A stretch of 64,000 nucleotides of DNA from assembly GCA_014058105.1 (NCBI GenBank), contig JACGCM010000560.1, forward strand, positions 2,728,001 through 2,792,000, given 5' to 3'. Below the pieces are notes generated by a model. That model saw only the letters and a list, made by a program, of their open reading frames with translations, had not been told where the DNA came from and searched no databases. Position numbers and translations under genes: made by a program. This DNA is from Kingdonia uniflora (Eukaryota; Streptophyta; Magnoliopsida; Ranunculales; Circaeasteraceae). Positions 22,478-35,199 of this stretch are shown piece after piece (within the stretch, counting starts at the first letter, position 1; each line of letters starts with the position of its first letter).

Positions 22478-23046
22478 TGTAGTGGCCTATTCCGTATCTC
22501 AAATTCAAGCTCCATCTTCGATGATCATACGACCCACTTGACCTCATCAACATATATGTGGTACAATGTATGGTACATTACAGTTACAGAGTTCTATTCA
22601 TCAATTTCGACTTTTACGTCAACAGTTCGAGTTAACAAACGCACCGTCATCAATGGAGCTAATAAAAAATAGTAAGATCAGATCATTTTACAATCAGTTT
22701 AAAGATTATCAAATATATATATATTGTAACGTCCATCATTAAGGATAATAATGGTCATCAAACGGTCATATTATAAGACCTATAAATAGGACCAGACAAT
22801 TCTAGATGAGTGACGGATGAATGCTCACTCAATACATTACTAAAATACTCAGAGTATCTCTTGTAATAGCTAGCAACAATCAATATCATTTCTCTTTCTA
22901 AATCCTTAAGAGAGGTCATGGTTTTTAACCTATTCAAAGGTTTTCCATGCTATACATCGTGCTAGTATTCGTTTATTATTCATCTAGACACTCTGGATAT
23001 CCTTGGTGTAAAGGCTAAGTTCGCGATATGAAATTAAGCTATTACA
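22478..23046 (+). repeat. 5' LTR of element D (569 bp)
   Basis: Opens TGTAGTGGCC, closes GCTATTACA. It contains a TATA box, the conserved block ggtttttaacctattcaaag and a 3' block ccttggtgtaaaggctaag shared with the LTRs of B and I. Confidence 0.92.
22781..22788 (+). promoter_or_regulatory. TATA box in the LTR of D
   Basis: TATAAATA in the context gacctataaataggac. The equivalent box in the 5' LTR of B is at 55364-55371 on the minus strand (tagcc/aggcc-tataaatagga). It would set the element transcript start near 22815. Confidence 0.6.
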
Positions 23047-23066
23047 TTTGGCACCGTCTATGGGAA
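23047..23066 (+). other. Primer-binding site of D
   Basis: tttggcaccgtctatgggaa next to the 5' LTR; one G-to-A type change from the TGGCGCCGTC form of A and H. Confidence 0.7.
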
Positions 23067-23865
23067 CAAAGTTCTCAAACTCAGTGTCTCAGAAATAGCT
23101 GATTATTCCTCTACGGAATGACTCTTCCAGACCAGAGTATGCCAATTACTTAAGGAGAAGGAAACACCATATTAGCATAATTGCGGGCCACTCTAAACTT
23201 CGGAACAAAAAGGCGAGCTGCTCTGGAGCAACAGCTGGCAAGTGTACAAGATGCATTGAAAGTTCTGCAGGGTCAGCAGATTGCAGCCCAGAAAAACAAA
23301 GGCGTACTGCCAGCTGATTCGTGGGTTTCCGTTCTCGACAGAATATGACCTCACGCCAATAATCTAGGAGGTGAAGTTCGATCTAATCATAAGCAACCTG
23401 GGGGCGAGCCAGCTCTAATACATGAAGTCTACCAAGAAGTTGATGAAGGAGTCTGACAAGAAGAAGATCCACCTCAGGGAAGAGATCGTATTCCGGCACG
23501 TGAGTGGCTAAGTGAAGGTAGTGGCGACTGCAACCCTCGTGAAGGACGCGTCCCACGACCGACCACTACAGCCCGTCAGTACGTGACTCAGGAACACGTT
23601 AAAAAGCATATCAAAGAACTATTCGATGCCCAGTCTCAAACCACTAAAGACATTTATAATAGGTTACAGAAGAGCTCGATTTCTCAGGAATTATTGGATG
23701 GCGAAGTTCCAACCAGTTTTCACACATCAAAAATCCAAAAATACAAGGGAAATGATCCAGTGGACTACGTTTAAGAATTCTAGGACGTACTAGGCTTATA
23801 TTCTATATCCAACCACATTATATGCTGAGCCCTTCCTACCAGTTTATAAGGCAAGCCTTTGCGAT

Positions 23866-24314
23866 CAGGGGCGGATTTAGAGGGGGGCACGCTGGTTAAA
23901 AAATTCCTATATAGGTATATACATTTTTTTTTAAAGTATGTACATTTTTCTTTCTCCTAATAACATCAAGGAAAGTTAGCTCAAGTGGTAAATGATAGAG
24001 CTTTTAATCTAAGAGCCTATGGTTCAATTCTTGATGTCATCAAATAAGAACCTTATTTTAATTTATTTTTTTCCACCTTAAGTTGACCATGTCATTGTCG
24101 CAAAAAGTTTAAAAAAAAAATTACGAGAGGAAAAGTGAATCTTGATAATTTTTAGTAAAATATAATGTTATATTTGATTAATTTTTAAGCTTAAAACACC
24201 GTTAAATTGCCAATTTATTTTAGGGTTTCTCCCCCAAACCTTTGATATCCTAATATAATTCATCGCATTACTTTCGCCCCCCCCCCCAAACATGAAATCC
24301 TGGCTCTGCCCCTG
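23866..24314. mobile_element. Non-autonomous hAT-type DNA transposon (449 bp)
   Basis: Ends are CAGGGGCGGATTTAG at the left and CTGGCTCTGCCCCTG at the right, imperfect terminal inverted repeats of the CAGGGGCGG type common in plant hAT families. It is bordered by an 8-bp duplication (tttgcgat 23858-23865, cttgcgat 24315-24322; 7 of 8). There is no transposase. Removing it with one duplication restores the D gag frame across the site. A C-run (about 24278-24288) and a tRNA-like stretch lie inside. Confidence 0.88.
23975..24044 (+). other. Degenerate tRNA-Lys-like sequence inside the hAT element
   Basis: The stretch gttagctcaagtggtaaatg resembles a tRNA D-arm with an internal A-box. It is followed by an anticodon-like arm around cttttaatc (TTT, Lys) and a B-box ggttcaattc. 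The T-stem does not pair properly and the acceptor is poor, so this is a relic, not a working tRNA. Confidence 0.4.
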
Positions 24315-25249
24315 CTTGCGATGGTTCCACTCACTACCAGAAGGGTCCATTATAACTTTCGAACAGTTGCGGGAAATTTTTGTCAATAATTACTTATACA
24401 CAACAGAGATAAATAAGAGAATTTGTATTCTCTTTTCAGCCTTAAGTAGGTACCAGGGGAGAAGCTCAAAACGTTTACTAAAAAATTCTTGGAGTTGGCC
24501 AGAAAGGTGAACCGACTCGATCAGAAGATTACTATTTTGGCCTTCACCAATGCTTTACTCGTGGATAGTAGGGTGTAGGAGTACCTGATCCTAAGCAAAC
24601 CTACAACTTTGGAAGAAATGATCGAGAAGGTCAACGGATATATTGATCTCGAAAGGATGGTATCCGAAAGGCACAAAACTCAAAAATCAACCTTGAAAAC
24701 ATGAAATCAATCTACAGGCCAAAATTACAATCATGTTGCTGATCACGGAGGAGACAGGAAGATGAAAAAATCAAATGATAATTGAACTCGGAAAGGCAAT
24801 AATATGCCAAAACCCTGTCTTCCCAAGATGATAGTTATCATAGCCAGTATATATCCTGTACTTCAAAAGGATAAGTTCTTTTGCAATGCTCAATATCTCA
24901 AACCCATTGAGAACAAACCATATTACATACACCACAAAGTCCAACATCATGAGATGGAACATTGTATCGCTTTACAACGACTATTGAAGTATATTTTTGC
25001 GGATGGACGAATCACGAGTACATCGGGGACGTTGAGAGTTAAAAGAATGGGAGTTACAAGCTTACTATGGAGATCGTAAAGGTCCAAGGAATGGCAGAGG
25101 AGAAACATTTGTACCATATCTCCCTCAACCACTTCATTGACACTCACACTATTAACAGGTCGATCAAATGCAAAATGCGACGTCTTGGCCAATGCCACGA
25201 TTTATCCATGGTCGATAAAGAAGCTCGATTACTCCCCACATCTAGTTCC

Positions 25250-25840
25250 CAATACACAGGGATTTCTTTTAAAGATTGCGACGTTCGCCATGTCAATTTT
25301 CCTCATCATGATGCACTCATGATTATGCTAAAAAAAAGAAATGTCGTACTACATACAATGATGGTGGATACTAGTAGCAGCATCAAACTACTTTTCCAAA
25401 GCATGGTTGATCAAATGGGACTGGCCGATTAAGTACAATCTAGTGACGTCGACATTAGTGGTTTCAACTGCTTTATGGAAAAACATGTAAGAAAGATCAT
25501 ACTTTCTATTATAGCAGGACCGGCAATAGTTGACGAAGTGTTCTACGTTATTAATACGAGATTACGCTATCTGGGGATTATGGGACACTGTTGGCTGCAT
25601 AACATGCGAGCTATCCCATCGACCTATTATTTGGCACTACGGTTCAATTAGAATGATGGCATTTATGAGATCAAAGGCAGTCAGAAGCTAGCCCGAACTT
25701 GTAAAAATTTTGTTACCACCGTGATAGAACCATCAATATCACAACTCGCATATCAATTGCCGAAAACCACAGAGAACATTATAGAAAACATTACACAAAG
25801 AACTTTGCAGGAAACAAACTGCGAAGCGCATAAATTATAG
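25250..25840 (+). pseudogene. Aspartic protease of D (active-site change)
   Basis: Frame 25067-25432 then a shifted or stopped continuation: FKDCDVRHVNFPHHDALMIM, TMMVDTSSSIKLLFQSMVDQ, DVDISGFN, IILSIIAGPAIVDEVFYVIN, YLGIMGHCWLHNMRAIPSTY. The active site reads D-T-S where A has D-T-G, so the enzyme would be inactive even without the stops. Confidence 0.85.
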
Positions 25841-25890
25841 AATTCGTCAGGATCAGTAGAGATAAAAGGGGCTCCTACATTGGAACTATT

Positions 25891-26900
25891 TTGCCCACGT
25901 TCAAGCGCAACGCTCTTATTCAATTTCTCAAAAACAACAGTGATGTCTTCGCTTGGATATTTCTCGAAATGCCAGGCATTGATCCAAACTTAGCTTACCA
26001 TAAGCTTAGTTTGAACGATAAAGCTGAGGCAGTCAAGCAGAAACAGAGAGATTTAGTACCGAGACTCCGAGAAGAAGTCAACAAAGAAATCGATAAACTC
26101 ATTAAAGTTTGTTTTATCCAAAAAATCAACTACCTAGAATGGATTTTGAACATTATCGCAGTACCGAAGAAAAATGGAAAAATCAGAGTCTGCGTAGATT
26201 TTATTGATATTAATAAAACATACTCTGAAAGATAGTTTTCCACTTCATATCATCAATCATCTGCTCGATTCTACCGCAGGGCCTAAACTCTTCTCCATGA
26301 TGGACACCGCATCAGGGTACATCCAGATACCTATGTTACCTAAGGATCAAGAAAAAATGGCTTTCATTACAGAACATGGTTTGTATTGCTACAAGGTCAT
26401 ACCTTTAAGACTCAAGAATGCAGGAGCTACTTTGACACAGATGTTGAAAGACAATCATGGGAAAATAATGTAAGGGTACATTGATGATATGTTGTATAAA
26501 AATCTCAAGAATGAGAACCATCTTGCAGATTTACACACGGCCTTCGAAATTCTTCAATTTTACAAAATGAGACTCAATCTTGATAAGTGCTAGTTCAGAG
26601 TCTAGTCAGGCAAATTCTTGGGACATTTGATCAGCAAACAAGGCATAAATGTTGACCCAGATCGTATTCGTGCACTGTTATCTATGCCTTCTCCAAAGAC
26701 AAAGAAAGATGTACAAAAGCTAGCTGGGAAGATAGCAGTAATCAATCACTTTGTCTCCATGTCTTCAGATCGGTGTCGATGGTTATTTGACCTACTACAT
26801 GAAGGGACAAAGAAAAAAAAACTTAAAAAAGATCATGAGATTGAGTGAACTGTAGAATGTGAAGCAGCTTTTTGGAATTAAAATGCTATTTGGGAAAGCC
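25891..26900 (+). pseudogene. Reverse transcriptase of D
   Basis: The frame 25891-26235 gives the RT entry (DVFAWIFLEMPGIDPNLAYH, REEVNKEIDKLIKVCFIQKI, VPKKNGKIRVCVDFIDINKT). It then shifts frame to 26204-26473 (FPLHIINHLLDSTAGPKLFS, ASGYIQIPM, ITEHGLYCYKVIPLRLKNAG). The active site YIDDML follows near 26480, then the connection domain (FLGHLISKQGINVDPDRIRA, KLAGKIAVINHFVSMSSDRC). This is the most complete RT in the window but it has at least one frameshift and several stops. Confidence 0.9.
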
Positions 26901-27800
26901 ACCAGTAATGAGTACACCAAAGGAAGGAGAAGAACTCACCATATATCTTGCCATTACTGATGATTCACTAAGCTCAATCCTCATTTAACTTGATGAGAAG
27001 ACAGAGAAACCTGTCTACTTCATTAGTAAGACTCTCACTCTGGCAGAAACACGGTATACTACAATTAAGAAACTACTGTTTGCTCTCGTCTACACATCGC
27101 AAAAATTAAAACAACATTTCCAAGCTCACTCAGTTTGAGTAATGACAAATTATCATTTGCGCAAAATCTTGTCCAAACGAGAGAAATCCAGACGAGTCCA
27201 ACAATGGTCGGTAACTCTTGGTGAGCACAATATACGTTTTGAACCACGACATTCCAAAAAAAGTTAAACAGTAGCGGATTTCCTTGTAGAATTTCCAGTA
27301 CATGATCCTGATTAGGAAGAAGATTGTACCGACATCAATGAGGAACAGTTTGAGGAAAAGTTTGATTGAATATCTAAGAAAGGTTGGTGCCTTCTAACTG
27401 ATGGTTATGCCGGACCTGATGGGTCTAGCATCGGCATCGTCCTTATCACACCTTCTAATAATAGAATTAAAAAAGTAATCAGACTCAACTTTGAAGCCAC
27501 CAACAATGAGACCGAATATGAGGTACTAATCCACGGTTTATATATGGCTCTGGAGATTGGGGTTCCCGAATTATCTGTGTACATGGATTCTTTACTCATA
27601 GTAAACCATTATACAGTCAAGTTTTAGAAAAATGGAAAAAATGATTGATTATGCCACAGTAGTAGCTGGCAAGATGAGCAAATTCAAAAGGGCTACCATT
27701 AAGCAATTGCCTCGCAGAGAAAATATGCATTCTGATTCCCTTGCATATCTTGCGGGATTCCTCAAGACAGAAGCTTGATATCTCAAGATCGAAGTAATAT
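26900..27800 (+). pseudogene. RNase H region of D, including the extra RNase H
   Basis: A degraded first RNase H (26900-27290: TSQKLKQHFQAHSV-like, QWSVTLGEHNIRFEP) precedes a second one (27380-27780). The second reads DGYAGPDGSSIGIVLITPSN, RLNFEATNNETEYEVLIHGL and VPELSVYMDSLLIVNHY, with the D...E...D pattern of the archaeal-type RNase H. A second RNase H is a known mark of the Tat lineage. Stops break both. Confidence 0.8.
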
Positions 27801-28490
27801 CCACTCCCAGCATTAATATCAACTCAAATTCTATTAATACTGGGGGTGGTAAAGATGATGTGGACGATTGGAGATGACCTTTTCTCACATATATCGGGCC
27901 CAAGAACAAGTTTGATAGAAAACTCCCAAAAGATCCTACTGAAAGGAGATGTGTACTTGACAATTCTAAGCGCTACGTCGTTGCCAATAACTTCCTTTAT
28001 AAAAAGTTGGTGGCAGTACCCTATCTCCAATGTTTATCTAATAAAGAGGCTCAAGACTTCATGCACAAACTACACGAAGGCATTAGTGGATCCCATGCAG
28101 CATGACGATTTTTAGCAAACCAAGCTCTTACTCAAGGAGTCTTTTGGCCTAAAATGAAAGCTCAAGCCATTGAATATACGAGAAAGAGTGATGTCTGCCA
28201 ATGACATGGATAACAAATTTGAGCTCCTGCCTTGGACCTCCATTCAAGCAATGTTTTTAGCCATTCAGAAGATGGGCCCTCGACCTCGTGGAAGAGTTCC
28301 TAACTGCATCAGGAAAATGGAAGCACCTCCTCGAAGCAACGGACTACTTTACCAAATGGGTAGAAGTAGTTCCCTTGGGAAGGTCCTTTTATCATTATTA
28401 GAAAAAGTGGACTTAGCTCTTACGATCTCGCCATAGAACATGGGGATCGAGTACCTAACCCTTGGAACACAAGGAGATTAAAGTTATATT
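27800..28490 (+). pseudogene. Integrase of D (core deleted)
   Basis: The zinc-binding part is present (RYVVANNFLYKKLVAVPYLQ, KEAQDFMHKLHEGISGSHAA, LTQGVFWPKMKAQAIEY). The catalytic core is largely gone: only a scrambled bit around DLHSSNVFSHSEDGPSTSW remains before the end-of-pol segment PNPWNTRRLKLY. E and B keep more of this domain, so D lost it by deletion. Confidence 0.8.
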
Positions 28491-28764
28491 GAAGATAATC
28501 TATCACTATGTAGTTTTCTAATAAATCTATCATCTTGTACGTCGGTCTTTCATCAATGAAATACTTGTGTTTGATCGCCCTATATTAGAGTACTTTCTAC
28601 TATTTCATACAGTACTCTATATACCATTCTCTGTACGTCAATCTTACAATAATAAAATATTTGTGTTTGGTTGCCCTATATTATAGTACTTTTCTAATAT
28701 ATCATACAAGTACTTCTACATACAAATTACATTTATAAAAGTCACAAATTACCAGTTGGTTCAC

Positions 28765-29215
28765 CCCATTCTATTACATTACAGATCATTTGTTGCTTCA
28801 GCCAAACTGATCTTCTATTACATTACAAATCATTTGTTGCTTCAGCCGAACTGATATTTTATTACATTACAGATCATTTGCTGCTTCAGCCGAACTGATC
28901 TTCTATTACATTACAAATCATTTGTTACTTTAGCCGAACTGATCTTTTATTACATTACGGATCGTTTGTTACTTTAGCCGAACTGGTCTTCTATTACATT
29001 ATAGATTGTTTGTTGCTTTATCCAAACTGATCTTCTAGTACATTACAGATTGTTTATAGTTACAGCTAAACTGATCTTCTTTTATATTACAGATCATTTG
29101 CTGCTTTAGCCAAAATGATCTTCTACTTAATTACAGATCGATTGTTGCTTCAGCCAATCTGATCTTCTATTACACAATCGGTCGTTTGTTGCTTCAGCCA
29201 AACCAACCCTCTATT
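28765..29215 (+). repeat. Tandem repeat, 44-bp period, about 10 units (element D)
   Basis: Units of the form ctgatcttctattacattac + agatcatttgttgcttcagcc + gaa repeat with an exact 44-bp step: the same base falls at 28807, 28851, 28895, 28939, 28983, 29027, 29071, 29115 and 29159. The block lies right after the end of pol and before the antisense gene. B has a homologous array of the same period at 40255-40510. Such arrays in the 3' region are described for Tat/Ogre elements. Confidence 0.93.
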
Positions 29216-29414
29216 ATGAAACAGGATGACTAATAGTTCTACAAAACAACTACCAGATTTCTGTATCACAATTGATTCATCAAAAGGTTAGTATAAATAT
29301 ATACAAATCACTAATTCTATTATCAGTCCAACGTTACGACACTCTATCTACTATACTTTCATTGGTATTGTATGCCAAAATCCTTCTTACAGTCATACTG
29401 CCTCCTCAATTACT

Positions 29415-32400
29415 CGAGCTATCACTTGAGCTATCAGGCAACATAATGCCACATGAACTTTCCCTACGAAGTCGCAGACCCATCAACTCTGGCATCCTCC
29501 TAGTAGCAATTTATTTTCCTTCTTTAACCTTACCCTTCGTAAGAGCTTTAATTCTTGAGATCATACGATCCAGATACTCAGCTCGCACCAACCACATGTC
29601 ACAATAAATACCATTGGCAGCCAGGTTGTTATATACAGTTTTGCTTTCCGCTTCCAGTCTCTTAAACTTGAACACAAAGAAGGCGCATTGCCGTTATCTC
29701 TCTCTCATCCACATCATCTACCTTACAATTTACCTTATCAGGAACAACAAGCTCTGTAATTTTTCCCTTAGCCTCCTTCAGCATAGCTTTCAAACTTTTG
29801 CAGCCTTCTTCCAATACTTGTTTTTCATCTAACGTTGCATTATTCTAAGTTTCCATCAATGTCATGAATTCATCCATATGGGTAATCAATGCCATCGATC
29901 CCTCTATTGCAGACTCATTATGACTTCTCTCTACAACCTCTTCATCAAGATTTATTTCCTCTTTCAAAAGATTAGCCTCCAACTTGGTCTTCGAGCTAAG
30001 CAGTTCCCCAATTTCTTTATGAAACTCCAAAGTATTTAACTCAAAAGTTTGAACTGAATCCTCTAGATTCCCTATTTTCAGCCACTGCCTTTTTATTAAT
30101 TCGTTCTGTTCACTAAGCGACTCTTCTAACTCTTTCACTCTCATACTAGTGGTATACCACAATCCTTTATATGTACGGGCATGTCCGTCTACCTCCCTCA
30201 CAGTAGCTCGTACAACTCTGTCACTTTAAGTTTCACCGGTGTTGGCTCCGTCTCCTGTTGGGTTCTTGGTTCCGAAATATCCAACTCCTTTTTTCATATA
30301 ACTTCTTTTAGCTCCTCCATTTTTCTCAGCTCAATGGCTACTTCAGCCTCATTATCTTCCAAATGTTTGGTCAAATGAGCTACTGTGCTTCACTCATCTG
30401 GCCAAATGAGTTACTATTACCTCCATTTTCTCCTTTAAATCAGTAACACTTTTCAGTGCTTCCTGCTAACGATTTAGATTAGCGTTAAGTTTTTCATTTA
30501 AAACACGAAACACTTTACACTGGTTCTGTACTTCTAACAGCTCAGCCTACAATAGCAGTCAACTTTCACATACATACTAGTTCACGTATTTAAACAAAAT
30601 TACATGTCACAGTTAACAAGTTTCCTCAAGAATATAATATTTGAGTAATATCGGTACATCGCTCTATCCATATGATCATCACAGAGAACAAATTTTATTT
30701 ATCATCAAAGCAGTGTACAAAGATCTAATGCATAAGTAGATTTGGTAAGAAACTAGACTACTCTACTTTCGCTTCTTCGAGCTACGAGAGAACTGCCCCC
30801 TATCTCTCGACCTCTTTGATTTATCTACTTGAACGTCTAAAGAAGCTATAAAGATCATCACCTCCTGCTAACATTGCTTTCGCCATGACCGAGGTATCAG
30901 ACTCTCGGCCTCCTCCTCATCCTCTTCCGACAGAATTTTTCTTGATTTAGGAACAGGTTTTTCAACAATCTTTTCCTCCTCATCTTTTGTAAACCACATA
31001 TTTTAAGCCTTTGCGTTCTCCACATCCAAATCCTTTCCACAATCCATTACATACTTCTTAAATTCATTCTCTACACTCTCTAGCTCCCCTCCATAAAACT
31101 TAATCACACTTTCTATATGATGTTCATGGTCCGTTTGAGCTACGACTTTTGCTTGTGAGGGATTCAGAAGCTTCTTCAACTGCATATGCGCCTTATGCAG
31201 GTGCTTGCACATTTGTTTTTGCAATACAATGTTCTCACATCACCATCTATCTTCTTTTGAACAGTTATTTCTTTAGACAATTGAGTGGCCAAAGACATTT
31301 TTTGCTCCATACTTTGCATCAGCACATCTTGCAACTCCATTATCTTACTCTTTAACTTTTGTTGAACCTATATTTGCTCTTTCCTTATCCTAAAAAAAAA
31401 ATCATCATTGTTCTTCGGTCCTACATAAAATCAATGATATCAGATAATGGTCCTACGTCACCCCATATAATAAAAACACCAGCTTGTGGCAAGCATTTTT
31501 TTACCTCTATACTATGATAATTAAGTGCTTCTTGAGCTAGAAATATAACTCAGGCTGGGTAAGGTGCTACACCTATTTCCTTTAAAAGCTCTACATAAGT
31601 TTCTTTTAAACCCCGCTCACAATCTAGTTCGGCCTCAAAATACAGTGTTAGAGCTACCAAAAGCTTTTGACAGCTAGCTTTGTCACTTGGGTCAGTAAAA
31701 CAAACCAGCTCTTTCGATCTACGTACTAATGCCCCCATCTCCTCTTCTTTTATAAGAACTTAATCCCTTTCTATTTTTATCTTAGCATATCTACACTGAA
31801 GATCATATAATTCTTTAATATTTTTCTCTGAATTTGAATTAAACTGCTTTCTCTCATATTCAATTTTATTAAGTACTTGATGAATATAAGCCACAGAATC
31901 CATCGCTCTACCCAACAATCTCTCCAAGTTGAAAATAGTTTTTCTCAACTGCTTTACCTCCTATACAGATCACAAATTTCTTGTTAGCATAATAAAAAGT
32001 GCTATCAAACTTAAATGTTTTAGACCACACAGAATACAATCTCCTCACAATCAGGACTGAACAGTATAGTTTGCAACAGAATACCAAATGGATTACAGAT
32101 TCTTGCTAATCTCTGCCTCAGATGGAGGATTCACTTTCTTATCAGCAGCTAGAACTGGTTTAGCTGGTGAAGTAGATACATTGGTTAGAATAGCAGTATC
32201 ATTCACCACTTCATCATCTATATCCGAAGTAAAGACTATCTCCTTGTATTCGCCAGTTTGGCCCAGATCTACATCAGCAGCAGCCAACCCAAAGCAGTAA
32301 TAAGATTAGACAAAATAGTCTCTTTCTGCCCGTAACTTAATGCATTCTTATGAGATAATCTCCTCATGCTCGGACAGCTCTACGTACCGCTCTTTAGCAG

Positions 32401-34620
32401 CCTTTGAGTCTTCAGCCCTATTCCTTTTCTTTATCTCGAGCTCCCCTTCGAACTCCATCATTCGAGCCGTTTGAGCATTCAGCCTACGTATAAGATCTCT
32501 GAACTCCTGGCTCCTCATCTTAATAAAATTCATAGCCCCCTTCATCAGCATCGAGAGCTGCCAATACAAGCATACGAGTTTAGTACAACATATATCACAT
32601 CACAACTACAACAAATGAAGGATGTCAATACATACCCCAAAAGATTTCTCTTAAAACATATCATCGAGGTGATACGGATTAACCCCCGCCATCATACAGT
32701 ATTTTTACCCCATTTCTCTTATCTTGGCCAAAGCCTTGGCACTAGTGCATCACTGCCATCACCCTCATGCCATTTCCATTTCAGCGAGCCCTTGTTCGCA
32801 TCTAATGGAGCCACCTCACTCACTACCTGCTCCTCCAGTACATCTCCAACAGCAGGTTTACCAGCTTCTTTCTCTGAGGCTACCACCACAGTAGGAGTAG
32901 TTATTGGAGCTAGATTTTTCAGCCTCTGAGTCGATCGCTTCACATTCGTATTTTTCGGCTCTGGCAGAGGAAGACTAGTGAAGTCACTTACAGATAGACA
33001 TGCCTTCTTCTTCTAATCCATAACTCGATTCTTATGAGCTTGTTGAACTTTGGGCACTCTAGAGTCTACTCTCTTATCCCTATGGATACCTAATTTACCT
33101 AGTACTTACTTTAGCTCAACCTGTTCAAGAGCTACACAGTCAAACAAGCTGGTGTTATCAGGCAGAGATTTAGGATTGGGACCTAACAAGCAAGAAACAA
33201 GAACATGGTTAGCAGTTTGAAGACAAACTGATGGTTGGTCGAAGTTGATAAATGTTACTTACTCATATTATAATACTTATGGTTCAGGTCGAGCACTGGT
33301 TCATCTAAAGCCTGCATACAGTTTCCCCTACCCATACAAGGTGGTTGTTCCATGGTCTGCCAGCAGACTCAAATTTAAAGAACTTCATCCTAGAAGAATC
33401 ACTATACAGGTAACCACTATTACGGCCTTTGACTAACTTCAGTTTATAAAATTCTAGAACATCATCCGCTTCAAACTGCTTGGCAGTCCCTTCTCTTTTC
33501 CACTTATCATTCAGTGCCTCACACATCCTCACCATTTCATATACATTCCCATTTAATTAGGTAGGGAAGCACTGTAATACATTCATAACCACCTTTTGAA
33601 AAAGTGTTAGAGGAATCCAAAGGCCATAAACGACCTGATTCAGATAACATAAAAACCCATCATTCGGGCCTGCCATCCCCATACCATTATAGTACGAAAT
33701 TTTAACATCCTTGCTAATACTTTTTTCTCTTTTCTACTTATCCAAGCAGGGGACTTGGTAGTATATTACTTCCTCCCTTTTCCTTAGTACATAGGTCTTA
33801 AACCATCGACCATCTTCCATCACATAGTTTCCCCACCCTCCTTTTAGCTTCTTTATATACTTCAGAAATTCTTTACCTACATCTACTCCGACAGGGTATA
33901 CGAAAAACAATTTATCTTTTACCTTTGTATCATCTTCCTCTATAACTCTATTTACTTCACTGGGTTTACTAACTTCAACACTTACAGTAACTTCAACCCT
34001 ATTTACAGTCTCTTCCATACCACTACACTTGTCCTCCCTTCCTTACGATGATGTTTCTTCTGAACTAGATGATACTACAAATTTACTCATGGACTTTATG
34101 TTTTTTGAACGCATATTGGACCTACATATACATACAATCTTTTATCATTTTCTCTAAATCTATGATTAAACATCTACACAGATACATGTTATACCATACA
34201 CACAATAAAAACAACCCCACCCATACTTTTTACCCAGTCAAAGCATTTATTTTTAAACTTTCCAAAATAATAGAAAATAATTTTCCACTTTTCCTCTTCT
34301 TCTCCAAAAAAACATTTTTCTCTCTTTATAGACAATTACTCAATTCTTCACCCTTATATTCTCAACTTTGATATCCTCAAATCAAATCTCATACAAAGGC
34401 GATGACCATACAACATCATATACAGATTACTAGAAAACATAATCATACATAGAGGAACAAGAAACTAACCTGTACTAGAAGAACCATAATCTTCTACTTT
34501 ACCCAAACCTTTTACAGAGATTGAGCATTTCTGTTGTTTCTCCAATAATTTATCACCAGATGAAGCCTTTCCTACCAAATCACACTTAAAACTCAAAGGT
34601 TTCTTCTTTTTGGAGATATG
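29415..34620 (-). pseudogene. aORF3 of element D: long antisense, spliced, coiled-coil gene
   Basis: Runs on the strand opposite to gag-pol. From the start: exon ending LLEKQQKCSISVKGLG... at a donor near 34470; intron to 34122; exon MRSKNIKSMSKFVVSSSS..., VDVGKEFLKYIKKLKGGWG, GPNDGFLCYLNQVVYGLWIP and FFKFESAGRPWNNHLVWV; 150-bp intron (33183-33332); exon SLFDCVALEQVELK, KRVDSRVPKVQQAHKN. Then a long Glu/Lys-rich stretch with heptad-like frames (32569-32348, 31948-31550: KELVCFTDPSDKASCQKLLV, ERGLKETYVELLKEIGVAP; 30201-29845), ending near 29415 (EYLDRMISRIKALTKGK). Homologous to aORF3 of B throughout. Many stops show decay. No known domain recognised. Confidence 0.62.
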
Positions 34621-35199
34621 GGTTACACAACTTTTTTTTTCTCTATCACCGTAGATTATTTATGAGGGAGAGAGAGATGAGTTTTTATACTCTTCCTCTA
34701 TTTATGAAATGACAGCTCTTTCAGACACATGTTAGTCACCCCTCCTATCTCAACAGGTACGTCTTTTCGTCGCACAACCTTATCATGACTTCTATGATAA
34801 CGTCTACCGTCATCACGTTTGTCCATACTTTCTGCTATTAAAAAATTATGTACCTCATCCTTAAAGTATCTTACACAATCAATCACCTTGCTTTTATACT
34901 CACTAAGATCGTACCATAATATACGTCATTCCTAAAATAGCTTAATATTCAAATTCGAAATTATTTACACAGTTGTTAGAATTAGACAACTGTATTCCAT
35001 AATATCTGCCACACAAACATTTGATGAACACATTGATCTTATTTATTTCAGTTCACAGATTCAATCTGCCTCATTCTACATTTAACAGATAATCAAAACA
35101 TAATAGTGCAAGTAGATTACTTATTTTGAGCTTTCAAAGCTTGAATTTACAGTCACATATAGTTACATTTAAAGTAGCCCGGATGATCCACCACACCAC

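Larger units (their letters stand above)
23118..25070 (+). pseudogene. gag of element D (interrupted by a hAT element)
   Basis: ATG at 23118 starts MTLPDQSMP, matching the gag start of B (MSLPDQNAL at 55038, minus). The chain then reads QDALKVLQGQQIAAQKNK, VTQEHVKKHIKELFDAQSQT and KIQKYKGNDPVDYV. The hAT insertion at 23866-24314 splits ...KAFAM from RWFHSLPEGSIITFEQLREI. Further on come LKTFTKKFLELARKV, TLEEMIEKVNGYIDLERMV, PYYIHHKVQHHEMEHCIALQ and RLLKYIFADGR. Multiple stops are present. Confidence 0.85.

Noticed and set aside
23975..24044. Working tRNA-Lys gene
   Set aside because: T-stem and acceptor do not pair; it lies inside a transposon.
28765..29215. CRISPR-like array
   Set aside because: The units are contiguous tandem repeats without spacers, in a plant retrotransposon.
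32088..32929. Plus-strand frames (70 and 152 codons) in D behind pol
   Set aside because: They are the reverse of the Glu/Lys-rich aORF3 frame (minus strand), which B supports as the real one; composition (Ser/Thr/Leu-rich) is that of a shadow.
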